Source: Halorubrum sp. SD626R (GTDB taxonomy: Archaea > Halobacteriota > Halobacteria > Halobacteriales > Haloferacaceae). Taken from it: DNA of 64,000 nt. Shown in pieces: positions 54,920-63,597 of this stretch. Where the stretch lies: positions 1 to 64,000 of the forward strand of contig NZ_CVRT01000031.1 in assembly GCF_001261915.1 (NCBI RefSeq), given 5' to 3'. The notes beneath the pieces were generated by a model. It did no database searches and had not been told where the DNA came from. It saw only the letters and a list, made by a program, of their open reading frames with translations. Every line of letters starts with the position of its first letter. The stretch's first letter is position 1. The position numbers and the translations under genes are program-made.

Positions 54920-55459
54920 ATGGTTAGACGCCGACCTCACGACGGCGAGGAAGACATCCTTGAGCTAGAGACGCGGAAGGAGATCTTCGAATACGTCAAA
55001 GCAAACCCGGGTGTTCACTTCAGCCAAGCGAAGCGCGAACTCGATATGGAGACCGGGCTTTTACAGCACCATCTCGACACGCTCGAAAACTATGACGTGC
55101 TCATGAGCGAGGACCATCAGGGTAAACGTCGGTTGTTCGTCGCCGAGGAACTCGATAGTGAAGAGCGTGAGATACTGTCGTCCCTCCGATACGAGACGGC
55201 CCGCCATGTCTTGTTGTTCTTGATACAAGAGGAGACGGCCCGAAATGGGGCGATCGCCGAAGAGGTCGGCGTGGCGCCAGCGACGGTTTCTTGGCACGTG
55301 TCACGCCTCGTTGAAGAGGGGATTATCTCCGAGGTTCGAGATGGCCGAACGACGCTCTACACTGTTGCCGACGAGGAATTGACGATGCAACTCCTCGTAC
55401 GATATCAGGAAAGTTTCGTTGACAGGGCAGTCGATAATGTGCTTGACTTCTGGGGTTAA
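54920..55459 (+). CDS. Double winged-helix transcriptional regulator
   Basis: A 179-residue protein with two winged-helix modules. Module 1 (about 15-75): TRKEIFEYVKANPGVHFSQ, AKRELDMETGLLQHHLDTLE, wing GKRRLFVAEEL. Module 2 (about 85-160): LRYETARHVLLFLIQ, IAEEVGVAPATVSWHVSRL, wing DGRTTLYTVADE. This tandem design is frequent in haloarchaeal regulators. The C-terminal helix (LVRYQESFVDRAVDNVLDFW) may dimerise. It is the last of the PepSY group and may control it, perhaps in response to the membrane protein beside it. Confidence 0.82.
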   Translation: MVRRRPHDGEEDILELETRKEIFEYVKANPGVHFSQAKRELDMETGLLQHHLDTLENYDVLMSEDHQGKRRLFVAEELDSEEREILSSLRYETARHVLLFLIQEETARNGAIAEEVGVAPATVSWHVSRLVEEGIISEVRDGRTTLYTVADEELTMQLLVRYQESFVDRAVDNVLDFWG

Positions 55460-55649
55460 CTCCGCGATCTGAGGTACAAACTAATTAAAATATGATCCAT
55501 TCTTACACCACTACCTAACAGATACATGTATCCACAACATGGTCACCAGAACATACGTTACAATCAAAGAGCTTCCGGCAGCCTACACGCAAGCGAATTC
55601 TATCGGTTGATTTAGCATTCAGATAAAAAACGCAGTTCCCGTGCTGACA

Positions 55650-55688
55650 ACACCCTGTGTATCTCGCACGACTTTCCTGACAGGTAGC
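55650..55688 (+). repeat. Dispersed 39-base repeat, copy B
   Basis: Partner of 6618-6656, 33 of 39 bases identical by my count. It contains the palindrome CCTGACAGG. It lies about 60-100 bases upstream of the 7TM kinase at 55750, so it may be an upstream control site. Confidence 0.55.
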
Positions 55689-55719
55689 GGGGAAGTACGC
55701 GATCGGTACATGAATGGCC

Positions 55720-55726
55720 TTTATAT
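55720..55726 (+). promoter_or_regulatory. TATA box of the 7TM kinase
   Basis: TTTATAT lies 30 bases before the ATG at 55750. This spacing gives a nearly leaderless transcript. Confidence 0.5.
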
Positions 55727-55749
55727 GACATTTTGCTAATTATCCTAAT

Positions 55750-57498
55750 ATGAGTGTGACCCAGTTTGATCTAATCTTGTTCGGGGTTCCGGCTCTGATA
55801 TCAGTAGGTGTCGCGCTGTTTGCGTGGGAACATCGATCGAGCCCCGGTGGCAAGCCACTCGTCATCCACGGACTCGGATCAGCCGTCTGGATACTTAGCT
55901 ATGGAATAGGCACCAGAATAAATAGTCAGTTGATTGCTCCACGTATGTTGGGCGTTTCGTGGCTTGCTGCGGTTGTGGTGGCATTCTCCGGTATGTATGT
56001 CGCTGTGGAGTATACTGAACGGACGTGGCTCAAACAACCAATAGCACTAGGCAGTGTTGGTGGTTATCTCTGTCTGGAAGCGTTAGTGATCGGACTCAAT
56101 CCTGGCGGCTTGTTCTATACCCGTACGCCGACAGTTGTTCAAGCTGGGACACCAGTCTATGAGTTTGGTATCTGGTGGACAGTACACCTTTTTGTGGTGT
56201 TTGTCGCAGCCACTGCGATGTTGGGGATGTTTCTCGAAGCGTATTTGACCCAGAGTGGGGCGTATCGTCAACAGGCCCGTACAGTACTTGGCGGTGTCGT
56301 AGTCATCTATCTGACGGCAATTATTGAGGTCGCTGGACTTGAGCCATATCCAGACCCACTGTACAACGCAACGATGGCTGGGAGTACGGTCTTGTCCGTA
56401 ACTTTCCTCTGGGCTCTCTTCTACGCTGATTTTCTGGAGTTAGCTCCCATCGCACGCAGGGCGTTATTAGATGACATAGATGATGCTGCGATAGTCCTTG
56501 ATCATCAGGATCGTCTCGTTTACGCCAACGGCGTTGCCCATGACTTGTTTGATACTGACCCAGAGTACGTCGGCATGCCGGCAGACGACTTTGTTTCCTC
56601 AGCCGGAAATCAAGAACTCAACCAGCTTACTGAGGTGGCCGACGGTAAGACAGGAATTGAGATCACAAATGGGAATGAGAAACGATACTTTTCTGTGTCA
56701 GCGTCAACAGTCGGCAGCGACGAGAGACGCCGTACATTCGTGTTACATGAAACTACGGCAGAAAGAGAGTACAGACACCGCATTGAAGAGCAACGAGACA
56801 ATCTAGATATTCTTAATCAAGTATTGCGTCACGACATCCGGAATAATCTCCAATTGATACTCGCGTATACTGAGATGGTTGTAGACACGATAGATGATGA
56901 TGAGTTACAGAGACACTTGGAGACCGTCAGTGAAAACGCAGAGCAGGCAGTTGATCTCACGAAGGTAGCCCGAGAGATGGCAGCCGTCATGCTCTCAGGA
57001 GAACAAGAACTTGAGGCGGTCAGTATCCGGCCCGTGGTAATGTCTGAGGTGGAACAGACTCGTGAGGCATATCCAGACGCCAACATCATCACCGCTTCGG
57101 AGGTACAACAGGTCTCTGTGCGGGCCAACGAAATGTTAGGCTCTGTGTTCCGCAACCTGCTAAAAAATGCAGTTCAACATAATGACAAACCGGTTCCGAC
57201 CGTTGCGGTATCATCGAAAACAGAGGATGAGCATATCAGCATTCGAGTTACAGACAACGGCCCCGGTATTTCCGATGCCGCAAAGGAGGACATCTTCGGC
57301 AAAGGCGAAAAGGGCCTCGACAGTGGGGGCACCGGAATCGGTCTCTACCTAGTCAAGTCGCTGGTAGAGAGCTACGGGGGTGACATCTGGATTGAAGACC
57401 GGGAAGAAGGCGACGTTATTGAGACGGAAACACCCGCTGATACACCGCCTGAGGGTGTAGTGTTTATTGTCAATCTTCCATTCATACCGAAGGATTAA
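55750..57498 (+). CDS. 7TM sensor histidine kinase
   Basis: A 582-residue kinase. The first 225 residues hold seven hydrophobic helices of the HisKA_7TM type (LILFGVPALISVGVALFAW at the start; GSTVLSVTFLWALFYADFL at the end). A short PAS follows (IDDAAIVLDHQDRLVYANGV). The dimerisation helix has His361 in VLRHDIRNNLQLIL. The ATPase has FRNLLKNAVQHND, DNGPGIS and GGTGIGLYLV. The plan matches the kinase at 41141 but with fewer PAS modules. It is preceded by a repeat and a TATA box. No partner regulator is adjacent. Confidence 0.9.
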   Translation: MSVTQFDLILFGVPALISVGVALFAWEHRSSPGGKPLVIHGLGSAVWILSYGIGTRINSQLIAPRMLGVSWLAAVVVAFSGMYVAVEYTERTWLKQPIALGSVGGYLCLEALVIGLNPGGLFYTRTPTVVQAGTPVYEFGIWWTVHLFVVFVAATAMLGMFLEAYLTQSGAYRQQARTVLGGVVVIYLTAIIEVAGLEPYPDPLYNATMAGSTVLSVTFLWALFYADFLELAPIARRALLDDIDDAAIVLDHQDRLVYANGVAHDLFDTDPEYVGMPADDFVSSAGNQELNQLTEVADGKTGIEITNGNEKRYFSVSASTVGSDERRRTFVLHETTAEREYRHRIEEQRDNLDILNQVLRHDIRNNLQLILAYTEMVVDTIDDDELQRHLETVSENAEQAVDLTKVAREMAAVMLSGEQELEAVSIRPVVMSEVEQTREAYPDANIITASEVQQVSVRANEMLGSVFRNLLKNAVQHNDKPVPTVAVSSKTEDEHISIRVTDNGPGISDAAKEDIFGKGEKGLDSGGTGIGLYLVKSLVESYGGDIWIEDREEGDVIETETPADTPPEGVVFIVNLPFIPKD

Positions 57499-57680
57499 TA
57501 TATACTGTACGCTCTTCCGGCGGAGGTCGTTGATACAGCTCAGTCGAACTCGAAATGAGTGCTAAACTCAACAGAGATAGGTTTACAAGACCACTCTCGA
57601 ACCGAAGACAAATTCTTCACACCGCAAGAAGGCAAGCCATCAACGATCTTCTACAGATAAGCGGATTGTGTACCGGGCAA

Positions 57681-57712
57681 GGTGTTCAGGAAACGGGGGT
57701 TTTCTGAACACC
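57681..57712. repeat. Hairpin upstream of the AbrB-like start
   Basis: GGTGTTCAG at 57681-57689 pairs with CTGAACACC at 57704-57712 across a G-rich loop. It lies about 45 bases before the gene at 57757. It may be an operator or attenuator. Confidence 0.5.
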
Positions 57713-57756
57713 AGTATGAGGACTAAGAATGGGCCTAACTATAGGCTTATACAGAG

Positions 57757-58071
57757 ATGGAGAAAACGAGAGTTAGTCAGGGGGCGAACGGGCAGTACAA
57801 GATCACCGTATCGGAGGGGCTCGCCGAGGCGATGCCTGTCCTCGTCGTTGCGTGGGGCGTAACAAACCGGGCGTGGATGCTTTCCCAGATACTTGATATC
57901 TGGATCCTCACGGTCAAGGGTCTCTATACAGACTCACTGCCCCCGCTTACTGAACCTGGCCGCCTCGCAGGACGCTTCGTACGTGGCGAGAACCACCCGT
58001 CAGTGATGCGTACGTCGCAGCGGCGGATGCCGAGTCCGACTTCGGCGGCTCACGCTAGCAAGGTCGTATAG
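57757..58071 (+). CDS. Truncated AbrB/MazE-like protein (uncertain)
   Basis: The first 25 residues (EKTRVSQGANGQYKITVSEG, then LAEAM) match the start of AbrB/MazE-type swapped-hairpin DNA-binding proteins of haloarchaea. The next 80 residues do not continue that fold. They are hydrophobic, then basic and low in structure. The gene may be a remnant with a frameshift or deletion just after the AbrB-like start, though I found no frame that restores the fold. Inverted repeats lie on both sides, at 57681-57712 and 58071-58102. Confidence 0.35.
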   Translation: MEKTRVSQGANGQYKITVSEGLAEAMPVLVVAWGVTNRAWMLSQILDIWILTVKGLYTDSLPPLTEPGRLAGRFVRGENHPSVMRTSQRRMPSPTSAAHASKVV

Positions 58072-58102
58072 TGGTGTCACACAGTATTGACTGCGACACC
58101 AC
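58071..58102. repeat. Hairpin after the AbrB-like gene
   Basis: GTGGTGTC at 58071-58078 pairs with GACACCAC at 58095-58102. It begins at the stop codon of the gene before it and may be a terminator or an element end. The following 58103-58396 (about 290 bases) shows no gene. Confidence 0.45.
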
Positions 58103-58396
58103 ATCGAGTACTCTATCTGGGACGTGAAATCCACGGACGACGACAGTTCGCCGTTGGGTCTCACTCAGGGACAACGCCTCAGAGAATGCGCGGGTATTAG
58201 CAGCGGTCACTGCGGCGACAGATTGTACCAGCCAAATGACAGCAGATCCCTACTCTAATCGCCCACCGCAGAGTTGGTTCTCATTCCACAAACGACAAGT
58301 CAACCCACATAATACGTTCGCTGAGGCGGTCGAACTCTGGCATAGGCACTCAAAGTCGTCCGCCTCATCCTCTAATTTAATACCAGGTTGAGTGGT

Positions 58397-58765
58397 TCAT
58401 GCGTCGCGTTGCCGGAAGACAAGAACGACAAGCGCCACAACAAGTACAATCTGAACGATCTTATCGACATACCCAACGAGGGTGAAGTTTCCCGCCTTGG
58501 CAATATACCACAATGGGATCTGGACAGCTGTATACGGAATTGCGGCGATAGCAAGACCATGGCGACGGACACCTCGTGCGTACAGGAGCATTCCCCCGAT
58601 GAAGCCAACACCAGCAAGAAGTACTGGCGGCGCTCCCTCTATAACACCAGCATACAGATGTGTTGCGGCTGTGATGCCTAACAGAATAAGTACGACTTGC
58701 TCAAGCGTTGATAGCGAGTTCATTCCAGAAGTCCCTGTCGGCGCCTGTTGAGTCGGTGTAGACAC
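58397..58765 (-). CDS. Four-helix membrane protein
   Basis: A 122-residue protein with four hydrophobic helices: LEQVVLILLGITAATHLYAG, VLLAGVGFIGGMLLYARG, LAIAAIPYTAVQIPLWYI, and IVQIVLVVALVVLVFRQRD. The pattern resembles a widespread haloarchaeal membrane family of unknown role. It stands alone next to the right inverted repeat. The N-terminal 15 residues are polar and rich in Thr/Ser/Pro; an internal ATG (MNSLSTLEQVV) is an alternative start. Confidence 0.65.
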   Translation of the reverse strand: MSTPTQQAPTGTSGMNSLSTLEQVVLILLGITAATHLYAGVIEGAPPVLLAGVGFIGGMLLYARGVRRHGLAIAAIPYTAVQIPLWYIAKAGNFTLVGYVDKIVQIVLVVALVVLVFRQRDA

Positions 58766-58881
58766 AGTATATTCGTGTGACTCGACAAGTATTAATCTTG
58801 CTCTATTAATACAAGACCATTTGAAAAATAAGACTTCAGCGGATCTAATGGCTGTGAATGACTGCTATTGGTAGTCTCAGT

Positions 58882-59207
58882 ACCTCACAAAGCATCCTCA
58901 GCTAGCTGTTTCCGAAGCCTAAGTTCCACGGCGGAGCGGTTGTGCTGGTGGCCCTGACGAGAGATTCGTACACGAACCGACGGAGAACTGTCGCTGTCGG
59001 CGGCGACTGCCGCCGACGTGACAGCGTCGCCACTCCTGGCGAAGGCTAGCCCGGTCGGAGAGTAGCGAGTAAACCGATCGTCTGGTGGTCGATTTGCGGG
59101 GACGGTCCGACGCGTCGCGAGGGCTGTCCACGCTGCCCGTTGAATCATATTGATGAACTCCTTGAACGACCACTTCCAGAGGCGACGCCCCCACGGCGGG
59201 GCGTCGC
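58882..59207 (-). repeat. Long inverted repeat, right copy (transposase remnant)
   Basis: Read on the minus strand this encodes RRLWKWSFKEFINMIQRAAW and TALATRRTVPANRPPDDRF, the same C-terminal transposase region as 28642-28969. It begins and ends at the same bases as that copy. It has no upstream catalytic part and is a pseudogene fragment. Its inverted orientation to the left copy frames the signalling block. Confidence 0.8.
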
Positions 59208-59555
59208 TGGTATTAGACACACCTTCAGCAAGCAGACGTCTCAACTAACCGGCTTTGTGATGTACTGATATTCACATCAATTGTATACACGCTACACACA
59301 AGATAGTATTGCCTTATATAGGAAATTGTGTACTTTTCTTTTCGTTCAAATACCCGAATTTGTATTTTAGATTCGTTTGTAGCATCTAGTATAGTTCTTG
59401 TTCCACAATATTAAAAGCCGTTCAGCGCGTCATACAAGTGTGGTCCATAGCGAAGAAACACAGCCGTTCGACATAGAGGTGGGGCCCCTACAAGCGGTGG
59501 TGGCCGCACTCTTTTCACAGGTGATCATTAACGGGATTAATCCCACGGTGGATGC
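59208..59555. other. Gene-free interval
   Basis: About 350 bases. The first 200 are very AT-rich, and the rest is GC-rich and leads into the CARDB operon. I see no repeat or gene. It probably carries the operon promoter. Confidence 0.4.
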
Positions 59556-60965
59556 GTGACTCGCAACCCTCTATCGAGAGTGAACGCGGATTCACCACGG
59601 ATTATAGCTTCCCTACTGGTCCTGTTGACGTTACTAGGCGCTGTAGGAGGGGTCACAGCAGTGCCAGATGCTCGGATTGGTATCGATGAGGTCGATGTCA
59701 GCTCAAGTGAGCCGGTAGTCGATGAGCGAACGTTATTGAATGTGACTGTCTCAAACTCTGGTGGAAGTCCAGCAGCCGCCAACATAACGAGCGTTCGGCT
59801 GTATAATGCGGGTGAGGACGGCAACCCACGTGACGAGGCTACCATGGTCGGAGGACTCTCTCCGGGTGACACAACTGATGTCGCTCTGTGGACAGAGTTC
59901 GACGAGCCGGGGGAATACCGACTCACTGTCGAGGTCGTTGCGGATCAAGAAGCGACAGGTGGCGAGGCTAACGGCGGGACCGTCACGGTGACACGCGACG
60001 TGATTGTTGATGTTCAGCCAGTAGAGGTTGCGCTTGACCTCCGAACCCGCGCGCTAGCACCAGAAGACCTCGAGAGCGACGATGATGATCAAAATGCTGG
60101 TGGAATAAATGTTGGTGGTGTCGGAGATCTTCTCGGTGGTGGTGGCGGCGGCCTCCAAGCCGGTGGGACCGACGAGTCTGACTCTGAGTCCGTCGAGTCA
60201 GTTGACTCTCCGGTAGCGGTGACGGTCGTTAACACCGGGACGACGACCGCAGACCGCGTGAGCCTGACTGCCGTTGGCACATCAGTCAGAGGGGATAGGG
60301 GAGAAAATGCCGCGAGTGACGATGCTGATCCAACAACTAAAGTCGGCCCCTTCGTTGTCGAGAACCTCGCACCCGGTGAGGAGCGGCAGGTAATTATCGA
60401 CCTTGGCCCGATTGACGAGCGTTTGGATGTGACGGTTACCGCGGCGTTCCGTGCTGATACCGACGTGCGAAACGAACGCGGTGCTGACCGAACCGCGGAG
60501 TCGACAGTAACGTATCCAACGCGCGAAGGTAGTCCGAGCGTTACCGACGCGACCATCCGGACGACTGATGATGGTCAGGTAACTGTTGATGCCAACCTCG
60601 GTAATGCGGGTACTGGTGAATTGAACGGGGTTGTCGTTTCGGTTACTGGGACAGATGGGGTTGAACCGACCCCAGTCGGGCAAAAATACTTCATTGGAAC
60701 CGTCAGCGCGGGCGATTTCGTCGCTTTTGACCTTCAAACTGTGGCGAATGCCTCTGTAGCGGATGAGGTTCCGATCCGGATCGAGTACACCGAGCGTGGT
60801 GTCCGCTACACCGAGACCACAACAGTGGCGCTTCCAGAGCCAGATGACGAGAGTGGGTCAGAATCTGGTACTGTTGGCACACTTGGAGTAATCAGTATTG
60901 TCGGAGTTGTTGGCGGCACTGGGGTCGCAATTGCCGGGAGTGTAATCCGTCGCCGCGATGTATAG
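59556..60965 (+). CDS. CARDB-domain surface protein of an ABC exporter
   Basis: A 469-residue protein. The signal sequence is SPRIIASLLVLLTLLGAVGG. CARDB-like beta domains follow (RTLLNVTVSNSGGSPAAANI; GEYRLTVEVVADQ). A glycine-rich linker (GGVGDLLGGGGGGLQAGG) precedes two more repeats with VTVVNTGTTTADRVSL and DANLGNAGTGELNGVVV. The C-terminal anchor is GVVGGTGVAIAGSVIRRRDV. It probably stands outside the cell, held by its C-terminal helix. It overlaps the ATPase gene by eight bases, so it is an outer part of the MacB-like transporter. The start is GTG at 59556. Confidence 0.8.
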   Translation: MTRNPLSRVNADSPRIIASLLVLLTLLGAVGGVTAVPDARIGIDEVDVSSSEPVVDERTLLNVTVSNSGGSPAAANITSVRLYNAGEDGNPRDEATMVGGLSPGDTTDVALWTEFDEPGEYRLTVEVVADQEATGGEANGGTVTVTRDVIVDVQPVEVALDLRTRALAPEDLESDDDDQNAGGINVGGVGDLLGGGGGGLQAGGTDESDSESVESVDSPVAVTVVNTGTTTADRVSLTAVGTSVRGDRGENAASDDADPTTKVGPFVVENLAPGEERQVIIDLGPIDERLDVTVTAAFRADTDVRNERGADRTAESTVTYPTREGSPSVTDATIRTTDDGQVTVDANLGNAGTGELNGVVVSVTGTDGVEPTPVGQKYFIGTVSAGDFVAFDLQTVANASVADEVPIRIEYTERGVRYTETTTVALPEPDDESGSESGTVGTLGVISIVGVVGGTGVAIAGSVIRRRDV

Positions 60966-61701
60966 CGTCGAACTCAGGGGTGCGACCAAGCGGTACCCAG
61001 GCGGGGGGACCGAACCGGTGGTCGCACTCGACGACGTGAACTTCGCGGTTGAGCCTGGAGAGTTCGTTGCTGTTGTCGGCCCCAGTGGTTCTGGGAAATC
61101 AACGCTGCTCAACGTACTCGGTCTCCTCGACGACCCGACTGAGGGGTGGCGTCTGCTGAACGGTACCGATGTGACTGAACTCTCGGTCGCCGAGCGCACC
61201 ACAGCTCGCAAGGGATCGATCGGATTCGTCTTTCAGGACTTCCACCTCCTGCCAGCGCTGACCGCGGTCGAGAACGTTGCGCTACCAACCGCCTTCGATT
61301 CAGGCGACGCGAGCGACCGTGCTGTGGACCTGCTTAGACGGTTTGGGCTCGGTGACCGGCTTGACCACGAACCATCAGAACTGTCTGGTGGACAGAAACA
61401 ACGGGTCGCTATCGCTAGGTCGCTGATAAATGACCCGGCAGTGTTACTCGCTGACGAGCCAACGGGGAACCTCGACACGGACACCGGCGAGTCAATCCTC
61501 GCTGAGTTCGGGCGGGTAAAAGAGGAGGGTGTTGCTGTCATCGCGGTCACACACGATCCGCTAGTTGAGGAGTACGCGGACCGAGTCGTTGAGCTCACCG
61601 ACGGGGTGCTGGTAGGCGGGGATGTCGATGAGGCGACCTCAGTAGACGATACCCTAGGAGGCCGGGACAGCGAGTCGCCGCTCGCACCGGGAGAACAATG
61701 A
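60958..61701 (+). CDS. LolD/MacB-type ABC ATPase
   Basis: A 247-residue ATPase. Walker A is GPSGSGKST at 41-49, the Q-loop FVFQDFHLLPALTAVEN, signature LSGGQKQRVAIARSL, Walker B LLADEPTGNLD, and the switch His in VIAVTHDP. This is the MacB/LolD class, which powers mechanotransmission or export through FtsX-fold permeases. It overlaps the permease gene at 61698 by four bases. The acidic C-terminal extension is a haloarchaeal trait. Confidence 0.9.
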   Translation: MYSVELRGATKRYPGGGTEPVVALDDVNFAVEPGEFVAVVGPSGSGKSTLLNVLGLLDDPTEGWRLLNGTDVTELSVAERTTARKGSIGFVFQDFHLLPALTAVENVALPTAFDSGDASDRAVDLLRRFGLGDRLDHEPSELSGGQKQRVAIARSLINDPAVLLADEPTGNLDTDTGESILAEFGRVKEEGVAVIAVTHDPLVEEYADRVVELTDGVLVGGDVDEATSVDDTLGGRDSESPLAPGEQ

Positions 61702-62897
61702 GCAAGAGTACTTCCAGCGGAACCGACACTGAAGCCGGAGCTACCAGTTGGCTCCGGGGCTGGCGACCCGCTGTTGGAATGGCCGGCCGGAATCTCCGCC
61801 GGAACCGCGTACGGACGGTACTAGCGGTGCTTGGCGTTTGTATCGGCGTGCTGGCAGTGGCCGCGCTAGGGATATTCGGAAATGTGCTCGCGCTCGGCGC
61901 CAACGACGCTATCGGTGATATTGGCACACAAGTAGTCGTGTCGCCAAACTCGGACACCGGAGTAGAGTCACTTTCGACGACTGATGTAGCGGAGATCCGA
62001 CGTGCCGTTGACGACCCGGCGGTCGGCGATCCGGCTGTGGTTCCACTGTATTCGGACAACGGGATTGTTGCGGGCGCAAGCTCACAGACCTTTGCGACAA
62101 TCTATGGCGTTGAGGAACCAGCCCTCGCGTTTGAAGCCGCTGAGGGGGAGCTCCCGGACCGTCACCGGCAGGGCGCAATCATCGGTGCGGGTGTTGCTAC
62201 TGATCTCAATATTGGGACAGGCGATACTGTGGAGATCGTAGGGTCACAAGTGCGCGTCGTTGCCGTGCTCGCTGAGACACAGACATTCAGCCCGGTTGCA
62301 CCCGATGACGCCGTCTTTCTCCCAGAGTCGGCGTTCGCCACTGACGGCTACGCGCAAGCGCTTATTATTTCAGAATCCGGTGAGACGGCGCAGGCCGCTG
62401 CGGACGCGATCCGCAGAGAGGTGAACGCTCGTGAAGATCGAGTCGACCTATTCGAATTAGCAGCAATCGTGGATGAGATTAATGGCTTCTTTGACCTATT
62501 GAGTACGTTCCTGCTCGGGCTCGGTGCTATCTCGCTCGTGGTCGCCGGCGTCTCGATCCTCAATGTAATGCTGATGAGTACGGTCGAGCGGAGACAAGAG
62601 ATTGGCGTAATGCGTGCTGTGGGTGTGACCCGCCGAGACGTGTTGCGTGTGTTGTTAGCAGAGGCTGGCCTGATTGGTGCCGCGGGCGCCGCAGCAGGGA
62701 CTGTGCTGACCGTGATACTCGTCGCCGCGCTCGTAGCCGCAACCCCAGCGGTTGACGCCAGCCTGGTTATCGACCCGACTAACGCTTACTATCTCCTGTT
62801 GGCGCTAGGATTTGGAGTTGGAGTGGGAATTATCAGTGGGGCGTACCCTGCCTGGAAGGCAGCAAACGAACGCCCGGTAGAGGCGTTGCGAAGCTAA
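61698..62897 (+). CDS. MacB/FtsX-type ABC permease
   Basis: A 399-residue permease. TM1 is near residues 30-55 (VRTVLAVLGVCIGVLAVAAL). A large outside domain of MacB_PCD type spans about 60-250 (IGTQVVVSPNSDTGVESLST). Three further helices follow, with the FtsX motif: LLGLGAISLVVAGVSILNVM, then ERRQEIGVMRAVGVTRRDV, and IISGAYPAWKAANERPVEAL at the end. With the CARDB protein and the ATPase it forms one transporter. The substrate is unknown and could be a peptide, lipid or surface protein. Confidence 0.9.
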   Translation: MSKSTSSGTDTEAGATSWLRGWRPAVGMAGRNLRRNRVRTVLAVLGVCIGVLAVAALGIFGNVLALGANDAIGDIGTQVVVSPNSDTGVESLSTTDVAEIRRAVDDPAVGDPAVVPLYSDNGIVAGASSQTFATIYGVEEPALAFEAAEGELPDRHRQGAIIGAGVATDLNIGTGDTVEIVGSQVRVVAVLAETQTFSPVAPDDAVFLPESAFATDGYAQALIISESGETAQAAADAIRREVNAREDRVDLFELAAIVDEINGFFDLLSTFLLGLGAISLVVAGVSILNVMLMSTVERRQEIGVMRAVGVTRRDVLRVLLAEAGLIGAAGAAAGTVLTVILVAALVAATPAVDASLVIDPTNAYYLLLALGFGVGVGIISGAYPAWKAANERPVEALRS

Positions 62898-63261
62898 ACC
62901 AGTACACCCATAGAATATCAAATCGGAAATCAACCATTTTATATACACTCAGCCAGTTGACGGGTTTTTGCCACTAGTTCGTAAAATCACGATTCATAAA
63001 TAGTAGGGCAGAAGCAGCGGTCGCGTTAAGTTAAGCAGAAACGCAAGACGGCAAGAGTATCCCGTGAGCTTTGGAAAGCCGAGTTACATACTCAAGATAG
63101 GTAGTAACTCCGGGAGAAACTGGATCTGCCTTCTCAGTTCTCCTTCTCGTTGATCCTCAGAACACGATCCGCTACAACGTTCCAGAACACTACAGAAAAT
63201 CGCATGACAGCAGCTAGGTGAGTACTAACTTAACGCGACCGGAGAGAGCCGGGAGAAGACG
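62898..63261. other. Gene-free interval holding the MITE-like element
   Basis: About 360 bases between the permease gene and a minus-strand gene. Most of it is the MITE-like element at 63018-63241; the first 120 bases are AT-rich and hold nothing else that I can name. Confidence 0.5.
63018..63241. mobile_element. MITE-like element
   Basis: A 224-base segment bounded by exact 16-base inverted ends, CGGTCGCGTTAAGTTA and its complement (63018-63033, 63226-63241). It has no coding capacity. The form is that of a nonautonomous element moved by a full-length IS with the same ends, which is not in this window. No target duplication is evident. Confidence 0.65.
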
Positions 63262-63546
63262 TCAAGACTCGAACGATACTCCGACGTGGTCAGCAAATAC
63301 TTGGAGATCTGCTTTCCGGAAAGTGGCATCGTCGGCCGCCGCTAGCGACTCTGCGATGCCGACGTGCGCTCGGATGAGTCGTCGCAGCCGTGACGTCGAC
63401 GGTCGGCCCGCCGCGTTGACACGGACTCCTAGTGTCTCACAAACTGCTCGGAGCTCTTCGTTAGTGAACGACGACTTGACATCCCGTTCGAAGCGACCTG
63501 TCCCCACGCGAATCGCATTTCGAAGCTCTTGGACGGTAGGACTCAT
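63262..63546 (-). CDS. Hypothetical small protein, SAP-like pattern
   Basis: A 94-residue protein from the ATG at 63546 (MSPTVQELRNAIRVG). Two helical repeats, FTNEELRAVCETLGVRVNAA and ATFRKADLQVFADHVGVSF, have the helix-turn-helix length and LGV/VGV endings of small SAP-like DNA-binding motifs. Family membership is uncertain. The gene overlaps no neighbour. The next gene, at 63598, lies 51 bases upstream on the same strand, so the two may share an operon. Confidence 0.45.
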   Translation of the reverse strand: MSPTVQELRNAIRVGTGRFERDVKSSFTNEELRAVCETLGVRVNAAGRPSTSRLRRLIRAHVGIAESLAAADDATFRKADLQVFADHVGVSFES

Positions 63547-63597
63547 CTGTCCCCACTCTCCGCTTGCCCCCCTCAAAGTTCCTAGCCAGGCTTAACA

